From NCBI GenBank assembly GCA_964489215.1, contig CAZAYB010000211.1:1-5223 (forward strand): a stretch of DNA of 5,223 nt, written 5' to 3'. Position 1 is the first letter of the stretch, and the number at the start of each line of letters is the position of its first letter. This DNA is from CAZAYB01 sp964489215 (GTDB lineage Bacteria; Planctomycetota; Phycisphaerae; Sedimentisphaerales; Anaerohalosphaeraceae). Positions 1-5,223 of this stretch are shown here, piece after piece. A program made the translations under genes and the position numbers. The notes under the pieces are model-generated. The model was not told the origin of the DNA. It searched no databases and saw only the letters and a program-made list of their open reading frames with translations.

Positions 1-117
1 GACATAACGGCACACTCATAATAGCCAGGATTTAGAGACTAAAAAATTTACAGATACACTGCTGCCTGACCTTAAGGCATATCCATAAGACCTGTTATTT
101 TATTACTGGATAATTAT
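1..117. other. Leader region upstream of the exchanger gene; no supported gene
   Basis: No coding region can be supported here. All three plus-strand frames hit stops within the first 40 bases or so, and any of them could at most be the last residues of a gene left of the window. No convincing -35/-10 pair or terminator hairpin is visible. In the exchanger frame the last upstream stop is TAA at 73-75, so the gene cannot begin further left than that. A weak GGA at 108-110, 7 nt before the ATG at 118, is the only candidate ribosome-binding signal. Confidence 0.5.
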
Positions 118-1095
118 ATGTCTGTCACTATCGCCATAATCGCACTGATATTCGGAATGGCAGTTCTAATAAAAGGGGCCGACATACTTATCGATGGCGC
201 CGTCATCCTAGCTGATTAATTAAAAATACCCCCTCTCATTATTGGACTTACTATCATCGCAATGGGCACCAGCGCACCTGAAGTGGCCGCAAGCATAAGC
301 GCTGCAATTCATAATTCAGGAAACATCGCTATTGGAAACGTATACGGTTCAAACATAGCCAACCTGGCACTCATAGGCGGAATTACCTCAATGGTATACC
401 CTATCACAATTAAAAGATCCATCATTCGAAAAGAGCTCCCCGCCGTACTGATTACCTCGCTAATACTTTGGCCCTTGTTCGCCGACCTGCTCCTGACAAG
501 ACTTGAAGCTGCCGGACTGCTGACTTTATTTGGAGGCCTCTTAGGATATACCGTCTACAATGCCGCCAAAGGCAGACAAACAGACCTCGTAAAAGTAGAG
601 CCAGCCGTTGAAAAAAAAACGTTAAAAATGAAAAATTCTCTGCCGGGCGCCATAACCTTACTCGCACTCGGCCTTATAGCCCTTGCTGCTGGAGCTGAAA
701 TCACCGTAAGAAGTGCTGTTTTTCTCGGCAAATTTTTTGGACTTAGCACCTCAGTCATAGGACTTACCGTTATTGCTGTAGGAACCTCCCTGCCCGAACT
801 TGTAACATGCCTGATAGCTGCTCTCAAAAAACACGAGGACATCTCAATTGGAAACCTCCTTGGCTCTAACATCTTCAACACACTGCTCGTTATTGGGACA
901 GCTGGCTCAGTAAAACCTTTCCAGGTAGCAAAAAGGCTAATTGGAACTGACTACTGGATTATGATTGCAGTATCAGCTTTCATACTCATGATTGCTGTTA
1001 TCAGCGGAAAAATAACTCGAATCTGGGGCGCAATACTCACCTCAGGATATATTGTCTACATCGCATACCTGCTGGCATTCACAGCCAGAATATAA
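118..1095 (+). pseudogene. Sodium/calcium exchanger (CaCA family, YrbG-like), interrupted by an in-frame stop
   Basis: This is an inner-membrane cation antiporter of the CaCA superfamily; the family exchanges Ca2+ for Na+ or H+. Read from ATG 118, the frame gives 325 codons before the stop at 1093-1095, the usual length of YrbG-type proteins. Numbering from 118, alpha-repeat 1 shows GTSAPE at residues 50-55 and GNVYGSNIAN at 73-82. Alpha-repeat 2 shows GTSLPE at 222-227 and GNLLGSNIFN at 245-254. These acidic Pro-Glu and Gly-Ser-Asn motifs form the ion site in the family. A charged loop near residues 151-172 separates two hydrophobic halves. Codon 34 is TAA (217-219), inside the otherwise well-conserved stretch KGADILIDGAVILAD-stop-LKIPPLIIGLT, and the frame is identical on both sides. 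An open frame from ATG 262 encodes 277 residues but lacks TM1, part of TM2 and any ribosome-binding site, so it is unlikely to be a working gene on its own. The family is secure; whether the stop is real is open, and the exact cation is not decided by sequence. Confidence 0.85.
217..219 (+). other. In-frame TAA nonsense codon in the exchanger gene
   Basis: TAA occupies codon 34 of the exchanger, between GAT (Asp) and TTA (Leu). One base change would restore AAA (Lys), GAA (Glu) or CAA (Gln); a charged or polar residue fits this loop position after TM1. TAA is the normal terminator elsewhere in the window: it ends the exchanger, the ASKHA gene, the small Cys protein and the sigma gene. A reassigned code is therefore not a reasonable explanation. 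Confidence 0.9.
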
Positions 1096-1140
1096 CTCAC
1101 CTGACTCCTTGTTTGTCCCAGACTAACCAAAATTGTTAAA
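1096..1140. other. Short convergent spacer, no clear terminator
   Basis: Forty-five bases separate the stop of the exchanger from the stop of the minus-strand ASKHA gene. The best plus-strand fold is a 5-bp stem, GTTTG with CAGAC around a 3-base loop (one G-U pair), with no following T run. I do not call a factor-independent terminator for either gene. Confidence 0.5.
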
Positions 1141-2946
1141 TTACTCATCCCCAAACATCAGAGACTCCGCAAAGATCATCTGAAACTCAGTCTCGTGAGC
1201 AATTTCTACATAATTAATCTTTTTCGTTATCTCCCCAGCCAGGCTCCTGCAATGACTGCTCAAAAGTATCATTTGAGCCCCTGTGCTCGCTGCGTTGCCA
1301 ACATAATTGATCTTGCTCCTGTCAATATTCGGCAGCATACCTATACCGCACGCACTCTTGCGTCGGATATAATTACCAAAAGCACCTGCCAGAAGTATCT
1401 GGTCTATCTGCTCATCGCTTATTGACATCTTTTTCTGCAAAAGCTTGATACCCGTCCTGATTGCCGCCTTTGAAAGCTGTGTTTCCCTCACATCTTTCTG
1501 AGTAAAATATAAAGGCTTATCACCGGTCTGCTCTGCTGTAGCCATAATAAACGCAGGCTCACCATCATACTCGCCCACTCGGTTAAAAATCGCTTCAGCA
1601 AGCTTACCTTTCAAACTCTCTTTATCAGAAAACCTGCCGTTAGACTCTATAATCCCAAGTTCTGACAAAACAGCCGCAAGATCTATCAAACCGCTCCCGC
1701 ATATAGAGCAAGGCCTCCCCCCTCCGATTACATCTATACCGATATCTTCTTCGTTTACAACAACCCTTTCAATAGCTCCATCCACTGCTCTGGAACCGTG
1801 CAGTATCCTCGCACCCTCCAATGCAGGCCCAGCCGCACAGCTCGCCGACATCATCTCGTCCTTTGTGCCCAGAATAATCTCGCCGTTCGTACCAACATCG
1901 ACAACAAGAGTCACCTTCTCTGCACTATCCATACCAACTGCCACCGCAACTGCAGTTGTATCCGAACCAACAAAACCCGCAATATTTTCTATGACATGAA
2001 GATTACCGCACGGATTGATTTTAAGCCCCATATCTTCTGCCCTTCTATCCTCCGCCTTAGTCGAATAAGCCCTGTACGGAGCCTGACCCAGCTGTTCAAC
2101 AGGAAAATTCAAAAGTATATGACTCATAGTAGTATTACCCGCTGCTGTAATCTCATAAATATATTCTGAACTGACCGGCACACTTTTGCAAAGCTGTTCT
2201 GTCAACTCGTTAAGACCGTCTATAACAATATCATGAAGATCTGCATACCCCCCTTCCTGCTCAGAATACGATATCCTTGCCACAACATCGTCTCCGTACC
2301 TTATCTGCGGATTAGCCATGGATTTAGTTGCACTGACTTTACCGGTTTTCATATCTATAAGTTTTGCCACGATAGTCGTAGTACCTAAATCAACAGCTAT
2401 ACCAAACAATTTATCCGTTGTATCGCCTTTCTCAGCACAAATTAACTTATAGCACGCACTGTCATCATGTTCATCGCAAGGCTGAATTCGGTGAAGAACA
2501 ACCGAAACACCCTCTTTACAATCTTTAACCTTCGAAAAAACCTCAACCGTCTTCTCGCAAGGTTGATGAACATGCGACTTTGTCTTATTCTTAAGCTCAC
2601 TCAAAAGCTCATCAACATCCCCCAAAGGCATTTCAATATATATTTTTTGAATCGATGGATTCAGATGCATATCCCGGTCAATACCGGTCTGAAGGATTCG
2701 CTGTTGAAAAAAACGAGACGACTGCGGAATAGTTACCGTCAAATCAGATTCTATTTTGGTTTGACACGCCAATACAGGCTCTTTATTTGCTCCAATATAA
2801 ACCGTACATTTTTTACACGTACCTGCCCCCCCGCATGGACTGTTAACTATTATTCCTGCCTGACCTGCCGCCTCAAGAACGGTTGCACCGCAATGAATTA
2901 CAACTTTTTTACCATCGGGTTCGAAAACCACTTCATAATGCTTCAT
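1141..2946 (-). CDS. 2Fe-2S/ASKHA-domain ATP-dependent reductive activator of corrinoid proteins (RACo-like, DUF4445)
   Basis: Family members spend ATP to drive an electron from a 2Fe-2S cluster onto a corrinoid protein whose cobalt has oxidised to Co(II), restoring the methyl-accepting Co(I) state in methyltransferase or acetyl-CoA pathways; they act in the cytoplasm. The 601-residue protein is near the length of RACo. Residues 1-75 form a plant-type ferredoxin domain with cluster ligands C38, C44, C47 and C61 (C-x5-C-x2-C-x13-C). A linker and middle region spans about 80-180. The ASKHA domain follows: GIAVDLGTTTIVAKLID (182-198, phosphate 1), ITAAGNTTMSHILL (266-279), VVDVGTNGEIILG (348-360, phosphate 2), SCAAGPALEGAR (369-380), CGSGLIDL (416-423) and ILLAGAFGNYI (517-527, adenosine site), then IGMLPNI and YVGNAAS. 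The start at 2946 is backed by a GGAAG box (plus 2953-2957) 6 nt upstream. It reads as intact and monocistronic here, divergent from the small Cys gene. No corrinoid protein or methyltransferase lies in the window, so its partner is unknown. The family is sure; the partner is not. Confidence 0.93.
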   Translation of the reverse strand: MKHYEVVFEPDGKKVVIHCGATVLEAAGQAGIIVNSPCGGAGTCKKCTVYIGANKEPVLACQTKIESDLTVTIPQSSRFFQQRILQTGIDRDMHLNPSIQKIYIEMPLGDVDELLSELKNKTKSHVHQPCEKTVEVFSKVKDCKEGVSVVLHRIQPCDEHDDSACYKLICAEKGDTTDKLFGIAVDLGTTTIVAKLIDMKTGKVSATKSMANPQIRYGDDVVARISYSEQEGGYADLHDIVIDGLNELTEQLCKSVPVSSEYIYEITAAGNTTMSHILLNFPVEQLGQAPYRAYSTKAEDRRAEDMGLKINPCGNLHVIENIAGFVGSDTTAVAVAVGMDSAEKVTLVVDVGTNGEIILGTKDEMMSASCAAGPALEGARILHGSRAVDGAIERVVVNEEDIGIDVIGGGRPCSICGSGLIDLAAVLSELGIIESNGRFSDKESLKGKLAEAIFNRVGEYDGEPAFIMATAEQTGDKPLYFTQKDVRETQLSKAAIRTGIKLLQKKMSISDEQIDQILLAGAFGNYIRRKSACGIGMLPNIDRSKINYVGNAASTGAQMILLSSHCRSLAGEITKKINYVEIAHETEFQMIFAESLMFGDE

Positions 2947-2952
2947 CTTTTT

Positions 2953-2957
2953 CTTCC
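2953..2957 (-). promoter_or_regulatory. Ribosome-binding site of the ASKHA gene
   Basis: On the minus strand this reads GGAAG and sits 6 nt before the ATG at 2946-2944. It is a good Shine-Dalgarno match at normal spacing and fixes the start, which is also exactly where the ferredoxin domain begins. Confidence 0.75.
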
Positions 2958-3024
2958 ATATATTGCTATAAAACCACTGAAAACATATTTTCTTTACAAA
3001 TTGCCGATTTTCATATACTATAGG

Positions 3025-3043
3025 TTCAGTTGGGTTTACTGAA
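3025..3043. repeat. Inverted repeat in the divergent intergenic region (possible operator)
   Basis: TTCAGT at 3025-3030 and ACTGAA at 3038-3043 form perfect 6-bp arms around a 7-base spacer. The element lies about 80 bases upstream of the ASKHA start and about 125 bases upstream of the small Cys gene, between the two divergent genes. It has no T run, so it looks more like a protein-binding site than a terminator. A chance occurrence in AT-rich DNA is possible. Confidence 0.35.
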
Positions 3044-3052
3044 TAACGTTAT
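3043..3052. repeat. 10-bp perfect palindrome ATAACGTTAT
   Basis: A spacer-free palindrome shares its first base with the right arm of the neighbouring inverted repeat. Together the two symmetric elements cover 28 bases between divergent genes, where an operator could control either or both. No known regulator motif is recognised. Confidence 0.35.
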
Positions 3053-3156
3053 ATATTGAATTAGAACGGGCCTTTTTGCAAGTAAAAACAGCCTTAATTC
3101 TTCCATTTCAATCGTTTTTCAGAATTCCAAATTGAGTTGTTAATTATTTAAAAAAC

Positions 3157-3161
3157 AGGAA
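3157..3161 (+). promoter_or_regulatory. Ribosome-binding site of the small Cys-rich gene
   Basis: AGGAA lies 5 nt before the ATG at 3167. The earlier out-of-frame ATG at 3162 stops after two codons, so 3167 is the start. Confidence 0.7.
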
Positions 3162-3166
3162 ATGTT

Positions 3167-3460
3167 ATGATCCAGTGTAAAGATTGCAAATATTTCGAAA
3201 CTACTGAAAATGGGCAAAAAGTTTTCAAATGCGACCCTTTCAGCAATATCGTTGAACCCCAGTGCCTCGAAAAATGGCAGCTTTTAAGGCTCGACATGCT
3301 CGCCAGCTCATATCAGAAAATGCTCAGCTGGTATGAACAGATGGCTCCTATGCAGAACAAAATTTTCAAGTTCGTACAGCAGCAGATAAACGATGTTGAT
3401 GAATCCGAAAAATGGAAATACGAAGACGATCAGAACCCGGACGAGCCTTTTTTACCATAA
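3167..3460 (+). CDS. Small conserved-type protein with four N-terminal cysteines (putative zinc binding), unknown function
   Basis: A 97-residue soluble protein with no signal peptide or membrane segment. Cysteines at 4, 7, 22 and 33 (C-x2-C-x14-C-x10-C) form a zinc-ribbon-like knuckle in the first 35 residues: QCKDCKYF, then FKCDPFSN, then PQCLEKWQ. Residues about 37-80 are predicted helical and amphipathic, with aromatic and Met residues (LSWYEQMAPMQNKIFKF). The tail from 77 on is acidic (DVDESEKWKYEDDQNPDEP). The pattern C-D-P-F-S-N followed by C-L-x-K-W-Q-L seems familiar from conserved hypothetical proteins of planctomycetes, but that is recollection and was not searched. A good ribosome-binding site and normal codon use support a real gene. 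It stands alone: 187 bases to the sigma gene, and divergent from the ASKHA gene. It could be a metal-binding adaptor or an RNA/protein-binding factor; no function is assigned. Confidence 0.82.
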   Translation: MIQCKDCKYFETTENGQKVFKCDPFSNIVEPQCLEKWQLLRLDMLASSYQKMLSWYEQMAPMQNKIFKFVQQQINDVDESEKWKYEDDQNPDEPFLP

Positions 3461-3647
3461 AAAACGGGTTTTCACATCTTAAGCTAAACCACAAACAAGA
3501 ACATAAAGCTTTTTAATAAAAACACTTACACAAAAAAACGACTGCCCGCAAAAATGATTTTTTTACTGGCTGCCTTAAATTGAAAAAAATTTTTCATTTT
3601 TTGCAATAAATTTTATCATCAAACGTCTGTAATAACGCCGGACAACT
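3461..3647. other. AT-rich intergenic region upstream of the sigma-factor gene
   Basis: No gene is seen; the longest ATG frame noticed, at 3554, has only nine codons and no ribosome-binding site. AAAACGGGTTTT at 3461-3472, just after the preceding stop, is a weak symmetric run and too small to call a terminator. At 3581-3596 seven A and five T form a symmetric A/T tract with TGAAAAA and TTTTTCA arms, likely curved DNA and able to serve as an UP-type promoter element. TTGCAA at 3601-3606 and TAATAA at 3630-3635 resemble promoter hexamers but are 23 bases apart, so no sigma-70 promoter is called. An ECF-type autoregulated promoter is possible but not recognisable. Confidence 0.45.
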
Positions 3648-4199
3648 ATGAAAATGAATGAATCGGCTGCTCTAAATAAAATTATAGATGGGTGTAAAAA
3701 AGGCAAAAACGAGGATTTTGACCGCCTGATTGATCTTTACGGAAAAAAACTTTACGCCTTTTTCTACCGGATGAGCTCGGACACTGCTGTAAGTAACGAC
3801 CTGCTCAGTGAAATGTTCCTCAGACTCGTTAATAAAATATCAGGCTTCAAAGGCGGTTCTTTCGAAACCTGGCTGTTCACTATTGCCGCTAACCTTTTCA
3901 GGGATCATTTAAGAAAAAGCTACAGGGAAAAAAAGCTTCTTCAGGAAAAGGCAAAGCAAATCAAAGCCGGACAACAGGAGAATCAAACTCAGCAGGACGT
4001 AATTGACGAACTTAGCAGTGCATTAGCAAAAATTGAACCGGACACCGCCGAGCTCATAACACTCAGATACCAGGCGAACCTGTCATTTAAACAGCTTGCC
4101 GAAATGAGAAAAGAACCGATAGGAACAACGCTTTCAAAACTTCATCGGGGAATAAAGGAACTAAGAGAAATAATGAGAACAGAAAATGAACTCAAATAA
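3648..4199 (+). CDS. ECF-family RNA polymerase sigma factor
   Basis: An alternative sigma factor that directs RNA polymerase to a dedicated set of promoters, probably in response to an envelope signal. At 183 residues it has standard ECF size with only regions 2 and 4. Region 2 spans about 24-92: FDRLIDLYGKKLYAFFYR, DLLSEMFLRLVNKISGFKG (51-69) and FETWLFTIAANLFRDHLRK (72-90), the last matching the -10 recognition and melting helix. A charged linker (93-117) leads to region 4 at about 118-175, whose helix-turn-helix LSFKQLAEMRKEPIGTTLSK (145-164) and HRGIKELRE would read the -35 element. The Gln usual in the family's D-L-x-Q-E-x-F motif is Ser here (S54). ATG 3648 has a weak GGA 5 nt upstream; ATG 3654 in the same frame is an alternative. 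Its last 14 nt overlap the next gene, which points to co-transcription and coupled translation. Autoregulation is usual for such operons, but no operator is visible. The family is secure; regulon and signal are unknown. Confidence 0.93.
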   Translation: MKMNESAALNKIIDGCKKGKNEDFDRLIDLYGKKLYAFFYRMSSDTAVSNDLLSEMFLRLVNKISGFKGGSFETWLFTIAANLFRDHLRKSYREKKLLQEKAKQIKAGQQENQTQQDVIDELSSALAKIEPDTAELITLRYQANLSFKQLAEMRKEPIGTTLSKLHRGIKELREIMRTENELK

Positions 4200-4692
4200 T
4201 GAAAATATAAATAAATTGCTCGAAAAATTCTTTGATCAGCAATCTGCCGAAAAAATTGAAAAGGACATGCAGTACGCCCAGATGCTTTTCCAGTCCCGTA
4301 AATGTCCCAGCCCTAACCCCCAACTGATAAAACAGATCAAAGCAGAACTAAACAGCAAAATACAAAAAAAGAAAAGATTTACCCTGATCAGGAATATCAC
4401 CGCCGCCGCTGCATGTCTGCTTCTGGTTATACTCGGCTATTTCATTTTCAGCACAGTCTCCTCGACCCAAAAAAACAATACTCACCAGATTGCCATAAAC
4501 AGCAGCTTCTGGGGTGAAACCGAAAAAACTGACAACAATACCGAAACCGCTGATCTTTATGCAAGACTCGAAGACATTGAAACTAATTTAATGAACATCA
4601 GACTCGATGAAGCCGATGATTATCACGAAGATTTACAGATTATAAACCTCGAAATGGAAGTCATTGAAGAAGACGATTTTTGGAAAGGATGA
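4186..4692 (+). CDS. Single-pass membrane protein, probable anti-sigma factor without zinc motif
   Basis: Gene order and topology suggest it binds and restrains the sigma factor encoded just upstream. The 168 residues fall into three parts. Residues 1-69 are a cytoplasmic, mostly helical, basic-ended domain: NKLLEKFFDQQSAEKIEKD, then PNPQLIKQIKAELNSKIQKKKR. A single transmembrane helix lies at about 71-91 (ITAAAACLLLVILGYFIFST), with the KKKR just before it giving an N-in orientation. Residues 92-168 face outward and carry 20 Asp/Glu against 5 Lys/Arg, with a likely coiled-coil stretch at about 122-160 and an EEDDFWKG end. The H-x3-C-x2-C motif of zinc anti-sigma domains is absent; the only cysteines are C40 and C77. 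No family was recognised by sequence, so the role rests on context. The ATG lies within the end of the sigma gene, with no strong ribosome-binding site, in line with translational coupling. The ATG at 4199 is closed by a stop two codons later. Another type of membrane regulator is possible. Confidence 0.75.
   Translation: MNSNNENINKLLEKFFDQQSAEKIEKDMQYAQMLFQSRKCPSPNPQLIKQIKAELNSKIQKKKRFTLIRNITAAAACLLLVILGYFIFSTVSSTQKNNTHQIAINSSFWGETEKTDNNTETADLYARLEDIETNLMNIRLDEADDYHEDLQIINLEMEVIEEDDFWKG
4686..4689 (+). promoter_or_regulatory. Ribosome-binding site of the secreted-protein gene
   Basis: AGGA lies 8 nt before the ATG at 4698 and within the last codons of the preceding gene, overlapping its TGA. 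It supports the start at 4698 and co-translation with the anti-sigma gene. Confidence 0.65.
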
Positions 4693-4697
4693 TTATC

Positions 4698-5223
4698 ATG
4701 AAATCTGCAAATATTTTTTTAACCTTGCTGTTATCTTGTTGTTTCCTTATCTCAGCTCCAGTTTACGCACGTCGGCAAACACCTGAACCACAGGACATAT
4801 GGGCACAAACACAGGACGTTGATTTCGAAAACCACAACATCGAACCGCACTTAATTGACAGAATTATGAATAGAATTGAACAAAACGACCCCCAACTTGC
4901 AGAGGACTTAAACCTCCTTCGCCGGGAAAACCCCGAAGAATTCCATGAAAGAATACGAGATTTGATCAGGGATAGAATGGATAGACGCCGCGACAGGATT
5001 CCAGGCCAGAATATGAATCCAGAAAGACCTCGCCGGCGAAACCGAAAAATGAATGAACCCTTAATGCACAATCCGCCAAATCGGCCGGGAGCAAACGGAC
5101 CGGCAAGCAGATGGCTAACCCGCCAATGGAACGAATTCAAGCAATGGTTCCATGAAAACTATCCCTCACACGCCGAAAAACTCGAAAATCTGCAAAAAAA
5201 TGACCCTGAAGCTGCTCTAAGAG
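4698..5223 (+). CDS. Secreted Arg/Pro-rich helical-repeat protein, partial (runs off window end)
   Basis: This frame stays open for 175 codons to the window edge, so the C-terminus is missing. Residues 1-24 are a clear Sec signal peptide: Lys2, a hydrophobic core (IFLTLLLSCCFLIS), then APVYA with likely cleavage after A24. C14/C15 do not make a good lipobox. The mature part is periplasmic or extracellular: an acidic, helical segment at 40-80, a very basic segment at 85-117 (13 Arg and 1 Lys), and a Pro/Asn-rich linker at 118-136. An aromatic stretch, RWLTRQWNEFKQWF (138-151), follows. The pattern N-x-P-x2-A-E-x-L-x2-L-x4-P-E occurs at 63-80 and again at 154-171. The gene starts 5 nt after the anti-sigma stop, with AGGA 8 nt upstream, so it belongs to the sigma operon. 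Its likely role is a periplasmic partner or sensor that modulates the anti-sigma factor; this is inference. No family is recognised. Spy/CpxP-like helical stress proteins are a loose analogy, with no LTxxQ motif seen. Confidence 0.82.
   Translation, partial: MKSANIFLTLLLSCCFLISAPVYARRQTPEPQDIWAQTQDVDFENHNIEPHLIDRIMNRIEQNDPQLAEDLNLLRRENPEEFHERIRDLIRDRMDRRRDRIPGQNMNPERPRRRNRKMNEPLMHNPPNRPGANGPASRWLTRQWNEFKQWFHENYPSHAEKLENLQKNDPEAALR

Noticed and set aside
452..881. Minus-strand open frames opposite the exchanger
   Set aside because: The sense frame carries both CaCA alpha-repeat motifs; the antisense frames have no recognisable features.
118..1095. Stop-codon reassignment (TAA read as an amino acid)
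   Set aside because: No other intact gene in the window has an internal TAA, and TAA is used as the normal terminator of several genes, so a single lesion or sequence error is simpler.
2467..3042. 191-codon plus-strand open frame opposite the start of the ASKHA gene
   Set aside because: It lies antisense to the strongly supported ferredoxin/ASKHA coding region, has no ribosome-binding site and gives a protein with no recognisable domain; it is a shadow frame.
2947..3166. Cobalamin riboswitch upstream of the corrinoid activator
   Set aside because: The segment was read for B12-box-like sequence and extended pairing; only an isolated CCACTG-like string was found at about 2973-2978, with no supporting structure.
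3461..3472. Factor-independent terminator after the small Cys gene (AAAACGGGTTTT)
   Set aside because: The stem is A/T-only apart from one pair, the loop is too small, and there is no GC-rich stem before the T run.
3554..3583. Nine-codon ATG frame as a leader peptide of the sigma operon
   Set aside because: It has no ribosome-binding site, sits in A/T-rich sequence and is of a length expected by chance.
4736..4742. Lipoprotein signal at the two cysteines of the secreted protein
   Set aside because: The residues before C14 (Leu-Leu-Ser) are a poor lipobox and the hydrophobic core continues past it to APVYA, a good signal peptidase I site.
4763..5140. 125-codon minus-strand open frame opposite the secreted-protein gene
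   Set aside because: Its Arg/Ser-rich low-complexity product mirrors the Arg/Pro-rich sense gene. The sense frame has a signal peptide, a ribosome-binding site and operon context.
1..5223. CRISPR array, tRNA, rRNA, insertion sequence or prophage signature
   Set aside because: No regularly spaced repeats, tRNA-like folds, rRNA-like sequence, terminal inverted repeats, transposase or phage genes were seen on either strand.

Overview
The window looks like the chromosome of a bacterium with an AT-leaning genome, by eye a little over 40 % GC, and A-rich non-coding stretches. Nothing in it marks a phage, plasmid or insertion sequence. An ATP-dependent corrinoid-protein reductive activator points to an anaerobic or corrinoid-using lifestyle. 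The small four-cysteine protein, and an ECF sigma factor paired with a short membrane protein without a zinc motif, recall anaerobic planctomycetes (Phycisphaerae-like). That assignment rests on memory of similar proteins and is weak.

Layout. (1) 118-1095, plus strand: a CaCA-family sodium/calcium exchanger of the YrbG type. Read from 118 it has family-typical length and both alpha-repeat motifs, but an in-frame TAA at 217-219 interrupts it. It is therefore either a very recent pseudogene or carries a sequence error. (2) 1141-2946, minus strand and convergent with the exchanger: an intact 601-residue 2Fe-2S/ASKHA protein of the RACo/DUF4445 type, which uses ATP to re-reduce inactivated corrinoid cofactors. 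(3) 2947-3166: a divergent intergenic region with a hairpin-forming inverted repeat and a 10-bp palindrome. (4) 3167-3460, plus: a 97-residue protein with four cysteines near the N-terminus, probably metal binding. (5) 3461-3647: AT-rich spacer. (6) 3648-5223, plus: a tight operon of an ECF sigma factor, a single-pass membrane protein that is the likely anti-sigma factor, and a secreted Arg/Pro-rich protein that runs off the window end.

How the genes work together. The last three genes are the one clear functional unit. The sigma and membrane-protein genes overlap by 14 nt, and the secreted-protein gene starts 5 nt after the second stop, behind a good ribosome-binding site. The arrangement fits an envelope-stress circuit in which the membrane protein holds the sigma factor and a periplasmic partner tunes release. 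The outward-facing part of the membrane protein is strongly acidic (20 D/E against 5 K/R). The middle of the secreted protein is strongly basic (13 Arg and 1 Lys in 33 residues). The secreted protein also holds two copies of a Pro-Ala-Glu-Leu-Leu-Pro-Glu pattern about 91 residues apart. This module is the most promising candidate for something undescribed. The other genes look functionally unrelated to it and to each other.
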